The position numbers and the translations under genes were made by a program. A stretch of 64,000 bases of DNA from Craterostigma plantagineum (taxonomy: Eukaryota > Streptophyta > Magnoliopsida > Lamiales > Linderniaceae), in assembly GCA_027422505.1 (NCBI GenBank), contig JAPQWV010000359.1:186001-250000 (forward strand), written 5' to 3'. The number at the start of each line of letters is the position of its first letter. Positions within the stretch are counted from its first letter, which is position 1. The notes under the pieces are model-generated. The model searched no databases. It had not been told where the DNA came from and saw nothing but the letters and a program-made list of their open reading frames with translations. Below, in pieces: positions 21,702-33,451 of this stretch.

Positions 21702-22695
21702 ATGTCTCTAGGCTTGCCTGTTTCCAGTTCTATTACTTCCCGTTTCAACGGTATGATTGCTATCTTTCTACTGTGGATCATTCAACAAACAGAATTCAAT
21801 TTATTTAGTCCCACCTAACTCTAGTTTTTCCGAAACATTTGTGCTTGGGTTCATGTTTTTCTATTGCTGATCCATAGAACACCATCACAATTGTGAATGT
21901 TAGAACTCTTCAATCTAACATAGGATTGTTTTATATGCTTATCCATCAGGCGATTTATGTTTGAAGCCTACGAAAGATATATGCGCCAGACCAGTTAGAC
22001 TCAAGCCTCTCCCCGTGAAGATTCAGCCCAATGAACGGAGAAGGATATCGTCTCACCCTTTGCAGATGAACCGAGCTTCTTTGATCTGCTCTGCCGCTTT
22101 GGTAAAACTTCTTTCTATTGTTCTGTAGATGCATCGTTTGCTTTCTATTCGTGAGTTAGCAATGATCCATCTGAGATTCATGAGTTAGCAATGATCCATC
22201 TGAGATTCGTTCGTCTAAGAAACGTATATGATTTTCATACTGTCAACCAAAAAACAATTTCATTGCAGAATGCCACATGTGCTGCCGAACAGACTCAAAC
22301 TGTGACACGCCAATCTTCTACCATCACCGTCGCACCTATCCAAGGTAGTAACAGAAGTCATCTATTTATCCACCGTGCGCTGTCACTCCTCAACTAAAAT
22401 GTTCCCATACTCCAATATAACAAACAGCGACCTCTGCTCGACTCTTGGCGTGTTTGATACAGTTTGAGAATTTTCTTCCTTTTTTTTCCCCAATTTTTAC
22501 AGGGAAAGAGAAGTCTCCTGAGCTTGACGATGGTGGGATGGGATTTCCACTCGGGACGACGACGGTGGTGGTGGAGGTGGCGGCGGCGGTGGTCACTGGT
22601 CAGGTGGGTTCTTTTTCTTCGGTTTTCTTGCTTTTTTGGGGTTGTTGAAGGATCAAGAGGGTGAAGGGGACTACCGTAATCGAAGGAGACGATGA
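21702..22695 (+). CDS. YELLOW LEAF 1-like chloroplast membrane protein
   Basis: YL1-type proteins are small plastid membrane proteins linked to chloroplast development. A 5'UTR intron spans about 21103-21678 (GTATGT...TTTCAG). Coding exons: 21702-21750, 21950-22101, 22269-22344 and 22503-22695. Start MSLGLPVSSSITSRFNG followed by a Ser/Arg/Lys-rich, acid-poor stretch fits a transit peptide. The C-terminal exon gives KEKSPELDDGGMGFP, then, after one apparently missing C near 22550, RDDDGGGGGG, HWSGGFFFFGFLAFLGLLKD (one membrane segment) and YRNRRRR-stop. Without the correction the frame ends early in a Val/Ala-rich peptide. The Gly run followed by GGFF.FGFLAFLGL is the family signature. A 29-bp tandem duplication lies in the third coding intron. 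Confidence 0.8.
22152..22208. repeat. 29-bp tandem duplication in a YELLOW LEAF 1-like intron
   Basis: The unit starting TGAGTTAGCAATGATCCATC occurs twice head-to-tail (22152-22180 and 22181-22208) with no mismatch over the overlap. Confidence 0.9.
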
Positions 22696-23828
22696 GAAAG
22701 AGTATAATTAATATCTTAAAGGTTTTTATCATGGTTTTGCTTTCTTCTCGGAGATAATATATTTTCTTTCTGTTGTATTGATTTGTGGCCTTGGATATTT
22801 GGATAGCTTACGATTATACGAAGCTGAGAAACTTTTACTCTAAAAAATGGTCTTTATTATGTGCAACTTGGAAAGTTAGGTGGACAAGAGGAGCGTAGTG
22901 ACTGTGAGCGAATATAATTTAAGATGTATCTATCGTATATTAAATCGTCATATCTAATGAATGTAGCTTGCAATGGTGGAACACCTTGGAAATACGAGTG
23001 GGGCAGTGCAGGAGATGCGTTTCTTGCACAACTTGATTGAATATTCCAACATACAAACAATAGAAATACATTTGATTTAATCATCATCACCAAAGATTCC
23101 AATCCAATCCCCCATAACACTGTCTGACCCCACCTGAATATACTTGCTTTCATCAACTATGTTGTCGTTTATCTAATATTTATTTTCTGTGTATGTCGAT
23201 TGTAGCAACCAACCAACCAATATGCTTTCTGTGGGTTTAATCTTTGCTTCGGAGTTGGAGAAATATAAAGATTTGATTTTTACTATTTTCAATAATAAAG
23301 CGTCTATGGCAATAAAGGAGCTTATTCCTGAGAAAACCCGGGGAGAAGAAATAGATATTCCTTGCTTAAATAGACTATGAAATTCTGTCTCATTATTAAA
23401 TATATATTGTTTATTATCATCATTCGTCGATTTATGTATGGCCCCAGAAGTAACGTCTAAGCCATTTCTTACCTCTTTCTTGCTTTCTCTCCCTTGGAAG
23501 CAACACAGATAGAGAGATGAAAACAGAGCATGGGCTTTCTTCACAGATGGAGTAAACCGTGATCTCAAGCACTGCCTTGTTTGGAGAACTCTTCAGGATT
23601 TAACTGGTTATTCGCCTTCAGGAATCTTACCTCCCATAAACTAGTACAAAGGAAAGAACAGGGAAAACAGAGAACTTGGGAGAGAGAGAGAGAGAGAGTG
23701 AAGGGTGTTTGTTAACTCATATATGAAGAAGACATCGAAAAGCAAAGCTGGGAAAGCACGGAGATCAGTTCTTGGCGGGTATTTTCGACTGTTTCGATGA
23801 AATCACAGCTGCCCTCGCTTTCTCTAGG
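22696..23828. other. Intergenic and leader region before the BTB gene
   Basis: Contains the 3' UTR of the YL1-like gene, AT-rich sequence, and a (GA)n run near 23680-23700 in what is probably the leader of the BTB gene. No gene seen. Confidence 0.4.
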
Positions 23829-25010
23829 ATGAGTGAGTCTGCCTACAGAGTTGAAACCACTTCACGCCTCGCACAATGGAGGATAGAGAACTTGGCCTCT
23901 TGCACCTACAGAAAGTCCGATCCATTCAAGATTGGCTTGTGGAATTGGTACACTTTTCTCTTTAAAAGAAAAAAACAATTTTCCCTTCATGAGCATGCAC
24001 TGTTTTCCTCTGTTTTTGTTAATCCTTTTCATACAGGCATCTATCTGTGGAGAAGAACAGGACGTTATTCATCAGATTGTTCCCTGAGAATTGAGATATC
24101 GAATCTTACCCGAGAAAACCCGCCCGTCGCCTCCTTCATAATCCGAGTCATTTCTTCGGTTGGAGATCGCAAGTGCTTTGTTCATCCAGGTGATTGAGGT
24201 TAAAGTTATCATCTTTACACAGTCCTATGATGATCTTCCTATGTTTAGCTTTGAAAAACCTTGTCCCTGCCCTTCCCCTGCTGCAGAGGTTACAGACAAA
24301 CAGCTGAAGTCCAACGAAGATTTCGTCTGGGCCATCGATGTTCCCCTCACCGGAAAATTCATCATCGACGTCGAGTTCCTCGACCTCAAGATCTCCTCCC
24401 CGCCCGTCGCCGACCCACATTCAATATGGGCCGAAATCTCGACCCGAAATGACTCAAACCGAACCGCCCTAGCATCCCTGGGCAGAATGCTGTCCGAGAG
24501 CATACACACAGACATAGTGATAAACTCGTCGGACGGGCCCATAAGAGCCCACCGCGCCGTCCTTGCGTCGAGGTCGCCGGTGTTTAGGAGCATGTTCTCC
24601 CACGACCTAAGGGAGAAGGAGCTCTCCGCCGTCGACATCTCCGACATGTCGTCGGATTCTTGCAGGGCCTTTTTGAACTACATCTACGGCAACAACATCC
24701 AAGACTCTGAGTTCTTGGACCACCGCCTTGCCCTCCTACGCGCCGCCGACAAGTACGACGTCGCCGACCTCAAGGAGGCCTGCCACGTCAGCCTGCTTGA
24801 GGACATCGACGCCAAGAACGTCCTCGAGCGCCTGCAATGCGCCGATAAGTACGGCCTTGGGAAGCTGAGAGCAGCTGCTTGAGGTATCTTGTGAGGTTTG
24901 GGAAGATCTATGATGTAAGGGATGAGTTAGATGCGTTCGTACGGTGTGGCGATAGGGAACTGATTTGGGAGGTGTTTAATGAAATTCTTGGTGCTTGGAA
25001 AGGGTTTTAA
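23829..25010 (+). CDS. BTB/POZ domain protein, At1g21780/At1g55760 type
   Basis: Substrate-adaptor type BTB protein expected to bind CUL3 ligases. ATG at 23829 gives MSESAYRVETTSRLAQWRIE, the conserved start of this family. Exons: 23829-23947, 24037-24189 and 24287-25010. The N-terminal half is MATH-like (KIGLWNWHLSVEKNRTLFIR, FVWAIDVPLTGKFIIDVEFL); the BTB domain follows from about residue 165 (LSESIHTDIVI, IRAHRAVLASRSPVFRSMFS, LNYIYGN) and then a BACK-like tail. An extra base near 24089 and a missing base near 24877 shift the frame; corrected, the end reads LRYLVRFGKIYDVRDELDAF to KGF-stop at 25010. Similarity continues across both points, so indel error or a recent mutation is likely. Confidence 0.85.
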
Positions 25011-25293
25011 TTCTTTCTTTTCTTTCTTCTTCCATCTATGTAAATTACTGTTCGCTTTGTTGGCTATGTATGTACACGTGGGCTTCTCTGATTGGATTTG
25101 ACTTTTTAGTTTTTTAGTTCTCAAACTGCTCAACAACTGTAAGAAAGGAAACAGAGATTCATTATCTACACAGAGAAGGAAGACAGAGATGTTCTTTACA
25201 TATTTCTCTTAACGCTCGCCTGAACTAAACTAAACCTAATTCCGATCTCCTCACCCAATCGCCCGGCGGAGGAGAGAGATTACAGTTAATTAA

Positions 25294-25716
25294 TCACCAG
25301 CACTGATCCGTTTCCCATCGCCGGGTCGGGCGGACGGGTCTTGTGAAGCCCGCCGGCCTCGGGCGGGTTCTGACGTTGGTGTCGTCGTCGTAGACCTTTC
25401 TGGTGTGCGGATCGGAGAGCGTGGCGTAGGCTCTGTTGATCTCTACGAAGCAGTCGGGCGGGGCTTCGGTCGCCGGCGGAGAAGAGATCGACGGAGGCGG
25501 CGCCGCCGTGGAATCCATGAACCTCGATCTGGCGTCGGGATGGTAGAGCTTGGCGAGGGTGCGGTACGCCGTCTTGATCTCCGTCTGCGACGCGTTGCGG
25601 TTGACCCTCAGAACCTCGTACGGGCTCCGCCGATGGTTGGCCGCCACGTCGGAGGACGCTGCCGCCGCGCGTATCGGAGACGCGCGCGCGGCGATGGCGT
25701 TTGCGATGCAGAGCAT
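25294..25716 (-). CDS. Chaperone protein DnaJ 11-like, chloroplastic (J-domain only)
   Basis: Small J protein of 140 residues, a co-chaperone that stimulates Hsp70 ATPase. Intact single exon. The N-terminus (MLCIANAIAARASPIRAAAA) is rich in Ala/Ser/Arg and lacks acids, as in a plastid transit peptide. The J domain runs from about residue 32: SPYEVLRVNRNASQTEIKTA, the HPD tripeptide in KLYHPDARS, then CFVEINRAYATLSDP and KVYD. There is no Gly/Phe or zinc-finger region, and the length is usual for the DnaJ 11 group. A low-complexity Ala/Pro/Ser insert lies between the HPD loop and helix III. The gene is convergent with the BTB gene (about 280 bp between stops). Confidence 0.92.
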   Translation of the reverse strand: MLCIANAIAARASPIRAAAASSDVAANHRRSPYEVLRVNRNASQTEIKTAYRTLAKLYHPDARSRFMDSTAAPPPSISSPPATEAPPDCFVEINRAYATLSDPHTRKVYDDDTNVRTRPRPAGFTRPVRPTRRWETDQCW

Positions 25717-26033
25717 TTTTTAGTCCACGAGATGAGATAAGATTGAGAGTAGATAAGAGAAGAGGAGAGCGAGAGAGAGAGATGCTTAGCTTGTCGGAGA
25801 ATTATGATTTGAGGAATATTAGATTAATGGATTGACAGGTTTATATGCACTAATGATGACGTGGCAGATTGGTTTCGGTCCTCTTAACATACCATGTGCT
25901 TCTAGAAGGTTTTGTAAGTCCATTTTACATTAACCTGTATCTTTTATTTTAGTTTTTGCTCGACATATTCCGAATTCTAACTAGTATTAATTTCATTATC
26001 GGTTATTTAATGAATTTGGCTTTCAAAATTATA

Positions 26034-26318
26034 CTCCCTCTGTTTCACAAAGAAAGTCGTTTTAGATGTCTTTTTTTGTTCTAAAAAGCAAGTCGTGTTG
26101 GTATTTTCAATAAATATATATGTGTAAATTTCCAAAATTGTCCCCATATTAAATAACAACACATGCTTCACAAGTGGAATAATAAATAATAGTTAATGAG
26201 GGTTATAAAGACTTTTAACACATGTCTTAATATGTGTGAGAAATCTAAAACGACTTTCTTTGTGACATGTCTTAATATTGTGAGAAAATCTAAACGACTT
26301 TCTTTGTGAAAGAGGGAG
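26034..26318. mobile_element. Tc1/mariner (Stowaway-like) MITE, 285 bp
   Basis: Left end CTCCCTCTGTTTCACAAAGA and the reverse complement of right end TCTTTGTGAAAGAGGGAG match over about 35 bp, with TA on both flanks (26032-26033, 26319-26320). The right terminal 50 bp is duplicated in tandem just inside (about 26216-26263), an internal rearrangement. Non-coding. Confidence 0.85.
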
Positions 26319-26737
26319 TATATTGCATGCTTTGAAGGATTTCTTCGCTTTACGGACCAAGCATCTACGAAGCCTAAATATCTTTTCACTTCACTATATG
26401 CGGCAGTGTCCACGTATAAATTTTAACAATTCAATATTGGAAAATAGTGGATGCGACGCTTATTCTTCTACCCAATTGGTTTTAAGTGGCATTTCATTTT
26501 CACGTAAATATTTAAAATCTTTTTAATAGAAAAATGAACCTATTTATAAGAAATATATAGTGCGTACAAGTTCGATTTTTCCCTTTGATAATTCAATCCC
26601 CGTGAAAATACAAACCAAAACTAATGGCGATAGAAAGCCTTCTGGAAGCTGTCTATTTCTATCTTTTAATGGTCGCAACAAGGTTGTAAGCAATTTTTGT
26701 TGGGCTTTAGTAAAATAATGCTTTTTTTTTATATTAA
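26319..26737. other. AT-rich spacer
   Basis: No gene, RNA or clear repeat seen. Confidence 0.4.
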
Positions 26738-27766
26738 TAAACTAGGGTGATTTTGCAAAATTTAACAAATCGCGCACGTCGCAACCAATTAACACGACGC
26801 CGTGGATGCGACGTCACATCTGGGATTAGCAGCCCATTTAAAAATCTTTTTTCTTGGCTGGACTCAACTGGCCGCCGTTAATTGACGCATTAATTTAATC
26901 ATCATTAATTATACGTGCATCGGAAACTATATTAAAGTTAAATATACTTAAACCACAGATAACGATAGTCGATATCAATAACATAGAAAACTTAAATTCA
27001 TCAACACATAATTAACAACACAACTTAAGACCAACGTGACAAAAGAGGAACGAGTATGCCTCGCACAACTAGTATCCGAAACGAAATGTAACAGCGTGGC
27101 TCGTGTCGAAGACTAAGGGTTAGCTCGGCTCATTTCTGGGCTCGAGCTCGAACATTTTAATAAAAAAAAATTAATAAAGTATTAATAAATTAATAAAAAA
27201 CTAAAAATAAATAAAAAAAGCTCGTGGGTCTGTTTCCGAGCTTTCGAGCACTTATGTCTGAGCTCCAGTTTGAGCTCAATTTTGTCGAGCTTGAGCTGAG
27301 CTTTTGTCGAGCCGGCTCGTTGATCTAACGAGCCGACACGAGTCATCTTTCACCCCTATCGGAGACATCATCAAAGAGGTCGTGGAGGAAGTTGCTTCGC
27401 ACTTCTTACGTTGTGTTGTTATCTATGTATGGGTGGGTGAATTAGGTTTTCTATGTTATTGATGTCGTCTGTCGTTACCTGTGGTTTCAGTATACTTAAC
27501 ATTAATGTAATCTCCGATTCATGTATATATAATGATGATTCGATTTATGCGTTAATAAAGTGTGTGTATTTAAAATAATGATGGTTTAATTTTGTGTCAA
27601 TTGATGGTGGTCATTTGAGTCAAAATCCAAGAAAAAGATTTTTAAATGGGATGCTAAGACAATTGCATCCATTAGATGCGATGTCGAATCCATTGGCCTC
27701 GGCGTCGTGTTTATTGGTTGCGATTTGCGCGATTTTGTTAGAATTTTGCAAAATCACCCTAGTTTA
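26738..27766. mobile_element. Large foldback element, about 1.03 kb, with a nested hAT MITE
   Basis: Ends TAAACTAGGGTGATTTTGCA and its inverted copy at 27747-27766 agree, and the two arms (26738-about 27050 and about 27390-27766) remain recognisable inverted copies over some 300 bp, including 'acgacgccg', 'ccacagataacg/cgttacctgtgg' and 'taacaacacaac' phrases. No clear target duplication is visible. The two arms were separated by the hAT insertion at 27114-27358. No coding capacity. Confidence 0.7.
27114..27358. mobile_element. hAT-type MITE, 245 bp, with near-perfect 8-bp duplication
   Basis: Ends TAAGGGTTAGCTCGGCTC and the reverse of CACCCCTA (TAGGGGTG...). Flanks TCGAAGAC (27106-27113) and TCGGAGAC (27359-27366) agree at 7 of 8 positions, as expected for hAT. 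Both arms are packed with GAGCTCG/CGAGC words around an AT-rich core. Confidence 0.72.
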
Positions 27767-28293
27767 TAATTATTTTATAAGGGAGTCTACAGAAACTCAT
27801 TTGTATAAACAATTTGCAAAAGTCAGCATCATGTCAGTGTTTTCTTTTATATGTAGGTACCTATTAGAATAATTTTTTGCATTGGTACATGTTCTGTCGC
27901 AAGGTACATCATATAACACATTGAGGACGTATTATGGTACATAAATACCGTGAGAAATGGTAGATCATAAAACAGATTAAGGTACCATATAGAAGCGTAT
28001 TTAGGTACCATATATGGGAACCATATAAACGCGTGACGTGATACATAATACACATATACAAAGGTACGTCAAGACATGGAAAATTGTACACAGTCAAACA
28101 GATACTTATATATAAAAAATTGATAGGTGTACTGATTCCAAATATTTAATTAGTATTTTTCTCAATATTCACCTTTTATTAAAAAGCCCATTTTTTGTTT
28201 TTATTTAATTATTATGATCATATGAACATCAAGCGGCCATGGTCCTCTTATATTATATAGATATATAATAAATTGAAATAAAAAAAAATTGGG
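27767..28293. other. AT-rich spacer with repeated 'ggtacata/accatat' words
   Basis: Phrases of the type 'aggtaccatata' and 'ggtacata' recur between 27857 and 28080, probably a decayed repeat. No gene. Confidence 0.35.
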
Positions 28294-28306
28294 AACCGCT
28301 ATATTT

Positions 28307-28342
28307 CAGACGCGCTACCAATGCGCCACGGAGTTAGGACCA
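28307..28342 (-). repeat. tRNA-Trp-like 5' half (tRNA-derived fragment)
   Basis: On the minus strand CTCCGTGGCGCATTGGTAGC plus GCGTCTGA matches the 5' half of plant tRNA-Trp (acceptor side, D-arm with A box, start of the anticodon stem). The sequence then diverges before the anticodon; no anticodon arm, B box or T arm follows. A T run lies further on. It is either a tRNA pseudogene half or the head of a SINE. Confidence 0.6.
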
Positions 28343-28399
28343 TCTAAAACAGATTTATATGTGTAGTCCTATTATCAAGAAAATTGATGTTATTGCATA

Positions 28400-29107
28400 T
28401 ATCTAATCAGTGATGTATATATAGAGCCATTTGATTTGATGATACAAAAACAATATAAATAATTGAAATAATTCAGCAATTATGTACATAATTGGTGCAT
28501 GCCATCATAATTAAAGACACTAAGAAAAAAGGGCTGCTTTTGCTATATACATAATTATATCTATATAAATGATGGGAAGCAGATTCAAATTTGAATTTCA
28601 AATGTATAAATTAAGATGATATAATTTTTTTTTATAAATTATTTATTTAATAATATTTAAATGATAAAATATTTGTAATCACAATTAGTGTGGCGAGTCA
28701 ATCAAGATGCATTGGAAATATCACAATAGCTATAATAATGAAATAAAATTCTCGAAAGATGCAAATAATTATGTAATTATAGCATATATTTGAGGAAATA
28801 ATAAATATTACCAAAATAGACAAAAGAAGGCAAGAAGAGAAGAAGGGTCAAATTTGTATTTCCCCATTTTTACTTTTATTCAACCTTCCTAAATGCGTGC
28901 AGCAATAGCAAACCCTAAATATTATTTAATTTTACATATATGTAATACCTGCAGTCACACCTCCTCATTCATATTTCATAGTATCTGATTTTTATTTCAT
29001 CTTATTTTTCTTCGACGATGATCTGAAAGTTTATAATTCTTCATCAACATCTAATTGAGCTTATTATAATTTTTTTGCCTTTTTAAATTTTACAGAGAAA
29101 GATTAAA
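28400..29107. other. AT-rich intergenic DNA and 5' leader of the ARID-HMG gene
   Basis: No coding potential. The last 150 bp look like leader sequence, with a likely UTR intron ending at TTTACAG just before the ATG at 29108. Confidence 0.4.
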
Positions 29108-31265
29108 ATGTCTAACGACGACTTGCCTCTTCAAAAGTCTACTTTGCCACAGTTTTCGTCATACCCTAGACCCGAAGCTGAGTACCAGGAAATCATTCAA
29201 AACAGTGATCTTTTTTACCAGAAGCTTCAATCGTTCCACGCCTCTTGTGGAACTAAATTCAGGTATTTTTTGTGTTTCTTATTTGAGGTCTGCTGCTTCG
29301 ATTTCCCCTTTTCTGTGGTTTTGTTGATTTTGGGTGTAGCAGGTGATTTTTGGGTTAGGGTTATCTGGGGTTTCTTGCTTATGCGTGGGGTAGAGTGGAT
29401 GTAGTTTGTTCGTGTATGTGTTTATTGATTCTATGAGCGAGTGCGACATTTTGTAACTTGCAGATTTGGGGAAATGAAAGAGAAAGGTTTGAGCTCTGTG
29501 AGAGACTCGTGTCATCTTTTTTTAAGCTGTTTAACTGCCAATTTAGATATTGTTTAAGTTCTAAGACTAACATTGGTAAATAGACATGTCGATGACTAGC
29601 ATCTTTGTGATGATTCTGACCTATGTATATTTATGTGCTTGATCCGAAGATGGTCTCGTCGTCGAATGTGTCTCATGTGATTTTCGATCGAAAATTTAAA
29701 TATTACAGCATATATAAGAGAAAGCATACATAGGTTTGTTTATATACTTCATATAAGCTTTTGCTGCTTTTGATATCTAGGATTCCTACTATTGGTGGAA
29801 ATCATCTAGATCTTCATAGGCTCTTCATTGAAGTGACCTCACGTGGTGGCATCGAAAAGGTATGTTCGCTGCACCGTCTTAACACAACTTCTGTTATACA
29901 CCTCATTACAACATGTAAAAGTGTGATGAAGTTTCGGGACTCAATCTTATTACCTTTTTTTTTAGTTGACTTATATTGTTTCACTAAGAAATTCAGGTTT
30001 TAGCTTCTAGGATTATTGTTCTTAGCGCAATAGGATCTTGTGTGTGAATGTAAGAGTATATTGTATAAGTTCTCAAGGATTACTTGAGTAGATATTTCAG
30101 TTTTTTCCTTTGCATCGTATCTTTAAGCGCGTAGGATTCAAATGAAAGATTTCTTCTACGTAGGTTTCTCACCATTGCCTACGATTATGATAATAGTTAC
30201 TTAATGTGGCTAAGTGATTTATGAGTTATCATCCTTAATCCTTACGCAGGTTGTAGGAGATCGAAGATGGAAAGAAATCACTGGAGCCTTCAACTTCCCG
30301 TCCTCGATTACAAGTGCATCATTTGTCCTCCGCAGTATTATGCCTCCTTGCTATACCATTTCGAGCAGGTTTATTATTTCCGTAAACTGCAAGCCCAGTC
30401 ACCAGCGGCCGGTAACCACCCTCTACTAACTTTAATTTTCTTCCCTGACTGTTTCTCAAGTATTTTCTACTAATAATCACAACCCTCTTTTCCACTTAAT
30501 CAGGTTTTGAAGCTCTGAATGGATCTGCAATTCAAGATGCTGATAATAACGCCGTCCCATTCAATCAACTCACAGGTGACCTGCCCTTCATTCAAGATTA
30601 TTTTGTTTTCGTTTTACCAACATGGTCCTTGCCATACTAAGCAACAGCGTTTCTTCCCCCCCTTTCTTCTATCTTAGACAATCGTATAATCGATTAGTAT
30701 TTGATGCAGTGAATTCCAAACTTGAAGATGGCTCTTTTATCACTGGAATGGTCGATGGAAAATTCGATAGTGGCTATCTAATCACTGTCAAAGTGGGATC
30801 TGAGGAACTAAAAGGCGTTCTCTATCACACTCCCATGGATTCGAATGCAAAGACAAATGCATCTCAAACTTTTAGCATTCCACCGCTTGCACCTGGCATT
30901 CGAAGAAGGAAGAGAAAGCACCAATCGGCTTTTAGGGATCCAGCTCATCCCAGGAGAAACAGAAGTGGTTACACCTTCTTCTTCGAAGAGCAGTATCACG
31001 CCTTGAGGCCTTTGTACCATGGTCAAGAGAGAGCTATAAGCAAAAGGATCGGACACTTGTGGAGCGAGTTGCCCGAGTCGGAAAAGCAGGTTAGAGAAAC
31101 AGAAACGACGTGAATGCTCTGTTATTACGCCATGGCTTTGTTACTGTTGTTTTAGATGTTGTGGTTGTCTTCTTTCAGGTGTATCAAGAAAAGGGATTGT
31201 TGGATAAGGAGAGATACAAAGCTGAGATGTTGGAGTACAAATCATCACATGAGGTTCAGTCTTAG
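29108..31265 (+). CDS. ARID/BRIGHT plus HMG-box DNA-binding protein (HMGB9/10/15 type)
   Basis: Plant-specific fusion of an AT-rich interaction domain with an HMG box; nuclear chromatin or transcription factor. Exons: 29108-29262, 29781-29859, 30250-30411, 30504-30575, 30710-31089 and 31179-31265. The ARID spans exons 1-3 (FYQKLQSFHASCGTKFR, IPTIGGNHLDLHRLFIEVTS, VVGDRRWKEITGAFNFP, YYASLLYHFEQVYYFRKLQ). A linker FITGMVDGKFDSGYLITVKV and SEELKGVLYHTP is conserved in the family. A basic patch RRRKRKHQ precedes the HMG box (RNRSGYTFFFEEQYHALRP, SKRIGHLWSELPESEK, YQEKGLLDKERYKAEMLEYK). One base appears missing near 30333 (VLRKYYAS), the only disruption. Confidence 0.88.
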
Positions 31266-31665
31266 TTTCAGTTAATTTACAAGTTTGTTAGCTTTTAGCC
31301 CAAACTAATATCAACCGTCGTAAACTACTCTTGTCTGAATTCTCCGGGATTTTATCGGTTAGTATAAATGTGGTTTGTAGTTTCGATCTTTTAGTGGCTT
31401 CTATATGTTTTATATCAAAAACCGACGGGATTGGGTTGGCTCCTATATATTGTTGTCATGATTGCAAGCAGACTTACGGTGCAACGTAGTTTACGATAAT
31501 TATACATAAAAATGCTTTTATTGTACCAAACAAAATTCTCTCACGCAGGTAATAGCTATGACTCAGTTTGCTCTGTTTATCTACTACTGCCACACAGGGA
31601 AGAAAAAGACATTCCAAATGTTACATCAAAGAAGTAAAGAAAACAAGACTGGCTGATTTTTCAAG
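31266..31665. other. Spacer between convergent ARID-HMG and WIP genes
   Basis: AT-rich 3' UTR sequence of both genes; no coding potential. Confidence 0.4.
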
Positions 31666-33451
31666 CTAAGTGGGGACATCCTCATAACTTTGAAATTTCA
31701 ACATGAAAAAGCCCAAGAGGAGAACTAATAGCACCATCTGTAGGGAAAAAAATGAAGTGTATTTGCAGATTTTCGTTTGAAGAAGCTTCGAAGATTCTTC
31801 TTCATCACTAGCTAGTTCTTCACAAACCTTTTCAAACTCCTCAGCCTTGTTTTAAGCATCACCGCCTTGTTTATGGTATCTGTGAGTTTCTCTGTGATTT
31901 GTGTTTCAGCTGAAGCAAGAGCATCTGCCCGCAGGTTTCTCAGCATGCTTGATATTGTCAAGTATTCCACTTCGGCCTCAATTCTATTCTTCAAGAGTAG
32001 TTCGATTTCCTTTTCAACTTCTTGGTTCTCAGATATGGTTTCCTGCGGATGCTGCTCATCAGCTTCAGCTTCCCTATGACAGTCTGAGATAAATCTTCGA
32101 CATGTTTGCTGATTTCACGGAACTTGAGCATCTCTGAGAAAAAAAATTTGGATCTATCAAAGAAGGATATTTTGAGTTCAGGAAAGAAGCTAATCAACTT
32201 TGACAAAGAAACTCGGAAGAAATGCCCCTCCCATTTTTCACGAACGGATACACTGTGCAGAGATCATAGAAGCAATTTAAACCTCAAAACTAGGTCACTG
32301 CAAAATTTTCGGCATTCATAAATCAAGATTGACCAACAGGAGGCTACCCACAGAAAAATAGAACGCAAAATCCAATGGTGAATGAAATGGTGACAAACCT
32401 TTTTCTATCGCTTCTTGTGCATATTGGAGGGAATCGACAGCTTCAACCAGAGGATCCTTATCAGTAGAGAAACCGTTAACCTCCTTCCCATCTACTTTAG
32501 CTTCCGTAGAGGAGTCGGCAACACCATTCTCATGTGATATGTCTTCATATCCTTCTTCTCTATTCCTTTCTTCTTTATCACCTTGGTCACCGTAATTTTT
32601 CTCAACTTCAGTAACAGTTTCCCCATCACAATCAACTTGCTTCTGACCCTCCCTACCATTGTTCATGGAAATTGTTTCAGGCATAACCACAAAGTTAGAG
32701 CTACAAGAATCAGATTCCAAGCTCAAAACAGATGTTTCCTTCAAACTCTTCACCGATGCTTCTCTAGGTTTCTTTATTTTCTCAGCCTGAACTTTCCCAT
32801 GGTGACTACCACGCTGCACCGAGTGAGTCGCGTTCTTCCCGCTTAAAGTCCTCAGCTTGCTCTTATCATGAGGAAATCCTGAAACCATAGGCTTATCGTA
32901 TCTGATCGGTTGGCCACTAGCTGCTGTCGAGGACTTACTACTTCGATCCTCACTGTTGTCTGAATCTGTCCCAGTACCAAACAATGCCTCTGTGCCCAAG
33001 ATGGGTTCCCCAGACAAAGCAAACCCTTCAAAGCTTTTAACCATAGCATTCGTTGATGAAACAGAATTATCGCTGCTTTCCTTCTCAACGTAAACCTGTG
33101 CACGCTTGCTCGGATTCACTTCTGAATTCGATCGTTCGTCCTTTAGGAACTGGCTAGCATCAAAACCACCACTACCACCGCTCGATTTGGCAGAATTTCT
33201 GTCGATTCTCTTCCACTTCCTCAAACCAAAGCCTTTCCTAGTTGCAGAGGACGAAGGTGAAGCTTCAGAATTCGAAACCCCTGGCGATGAATTTCCCTTC
33301 CCCTTTCCATATCCATCGCCATGGTTGTTATTCTGCACACTATGAGACTGAGACCCATTATCAGCTTCACCATTTAACCCACAATCATGTCTCAACCCAT
33401 CGTTATTGGTTCCACCGATCCATTTACAGAACTCACTCTTTCCAAATCCAT
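31666..33451 (-). CDS. WPP domain-interacting protein (WIP), KASH-type nuclear envelope protein
   Basis: WIPs are plant outer nuclear membrane KASH proteins that bind SUN proteins and anchor WPP/RanGAP. ATG at 33451 gives MDLERVSSVNGSV, the family start, then a frame change leads into a long Ser/Lys-rich region with KGFGLRKWKRIDR, EDRSSKSSTAASGQPIRYDK, SLESDS and DPLVEAVDSLQYAQEAIEKE. Exon 1 is 32399-33451, exon 2 is 31666-32133. Exon 2 has coiled-coil sequence (KFREISKHVEDLSQ; LLLKNRIEAEVEYLTISSML; SAETQITEKLTDTINKAVML). In the next frame it continues KAEEFEKVCEELASDEEESS, a single membrane segment MVLLVLLLGFFMLKF, and ends YEDVPT-stop: a WIP-type KASH tail. Missing bases are inferred near 33420, 32066 and 31848. 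Confidence 0.85.

Noticed and set aside
28307..28342. Functional tRNA-Trp gene
   Set aside because: No anticodon arm, B box or 3' half.
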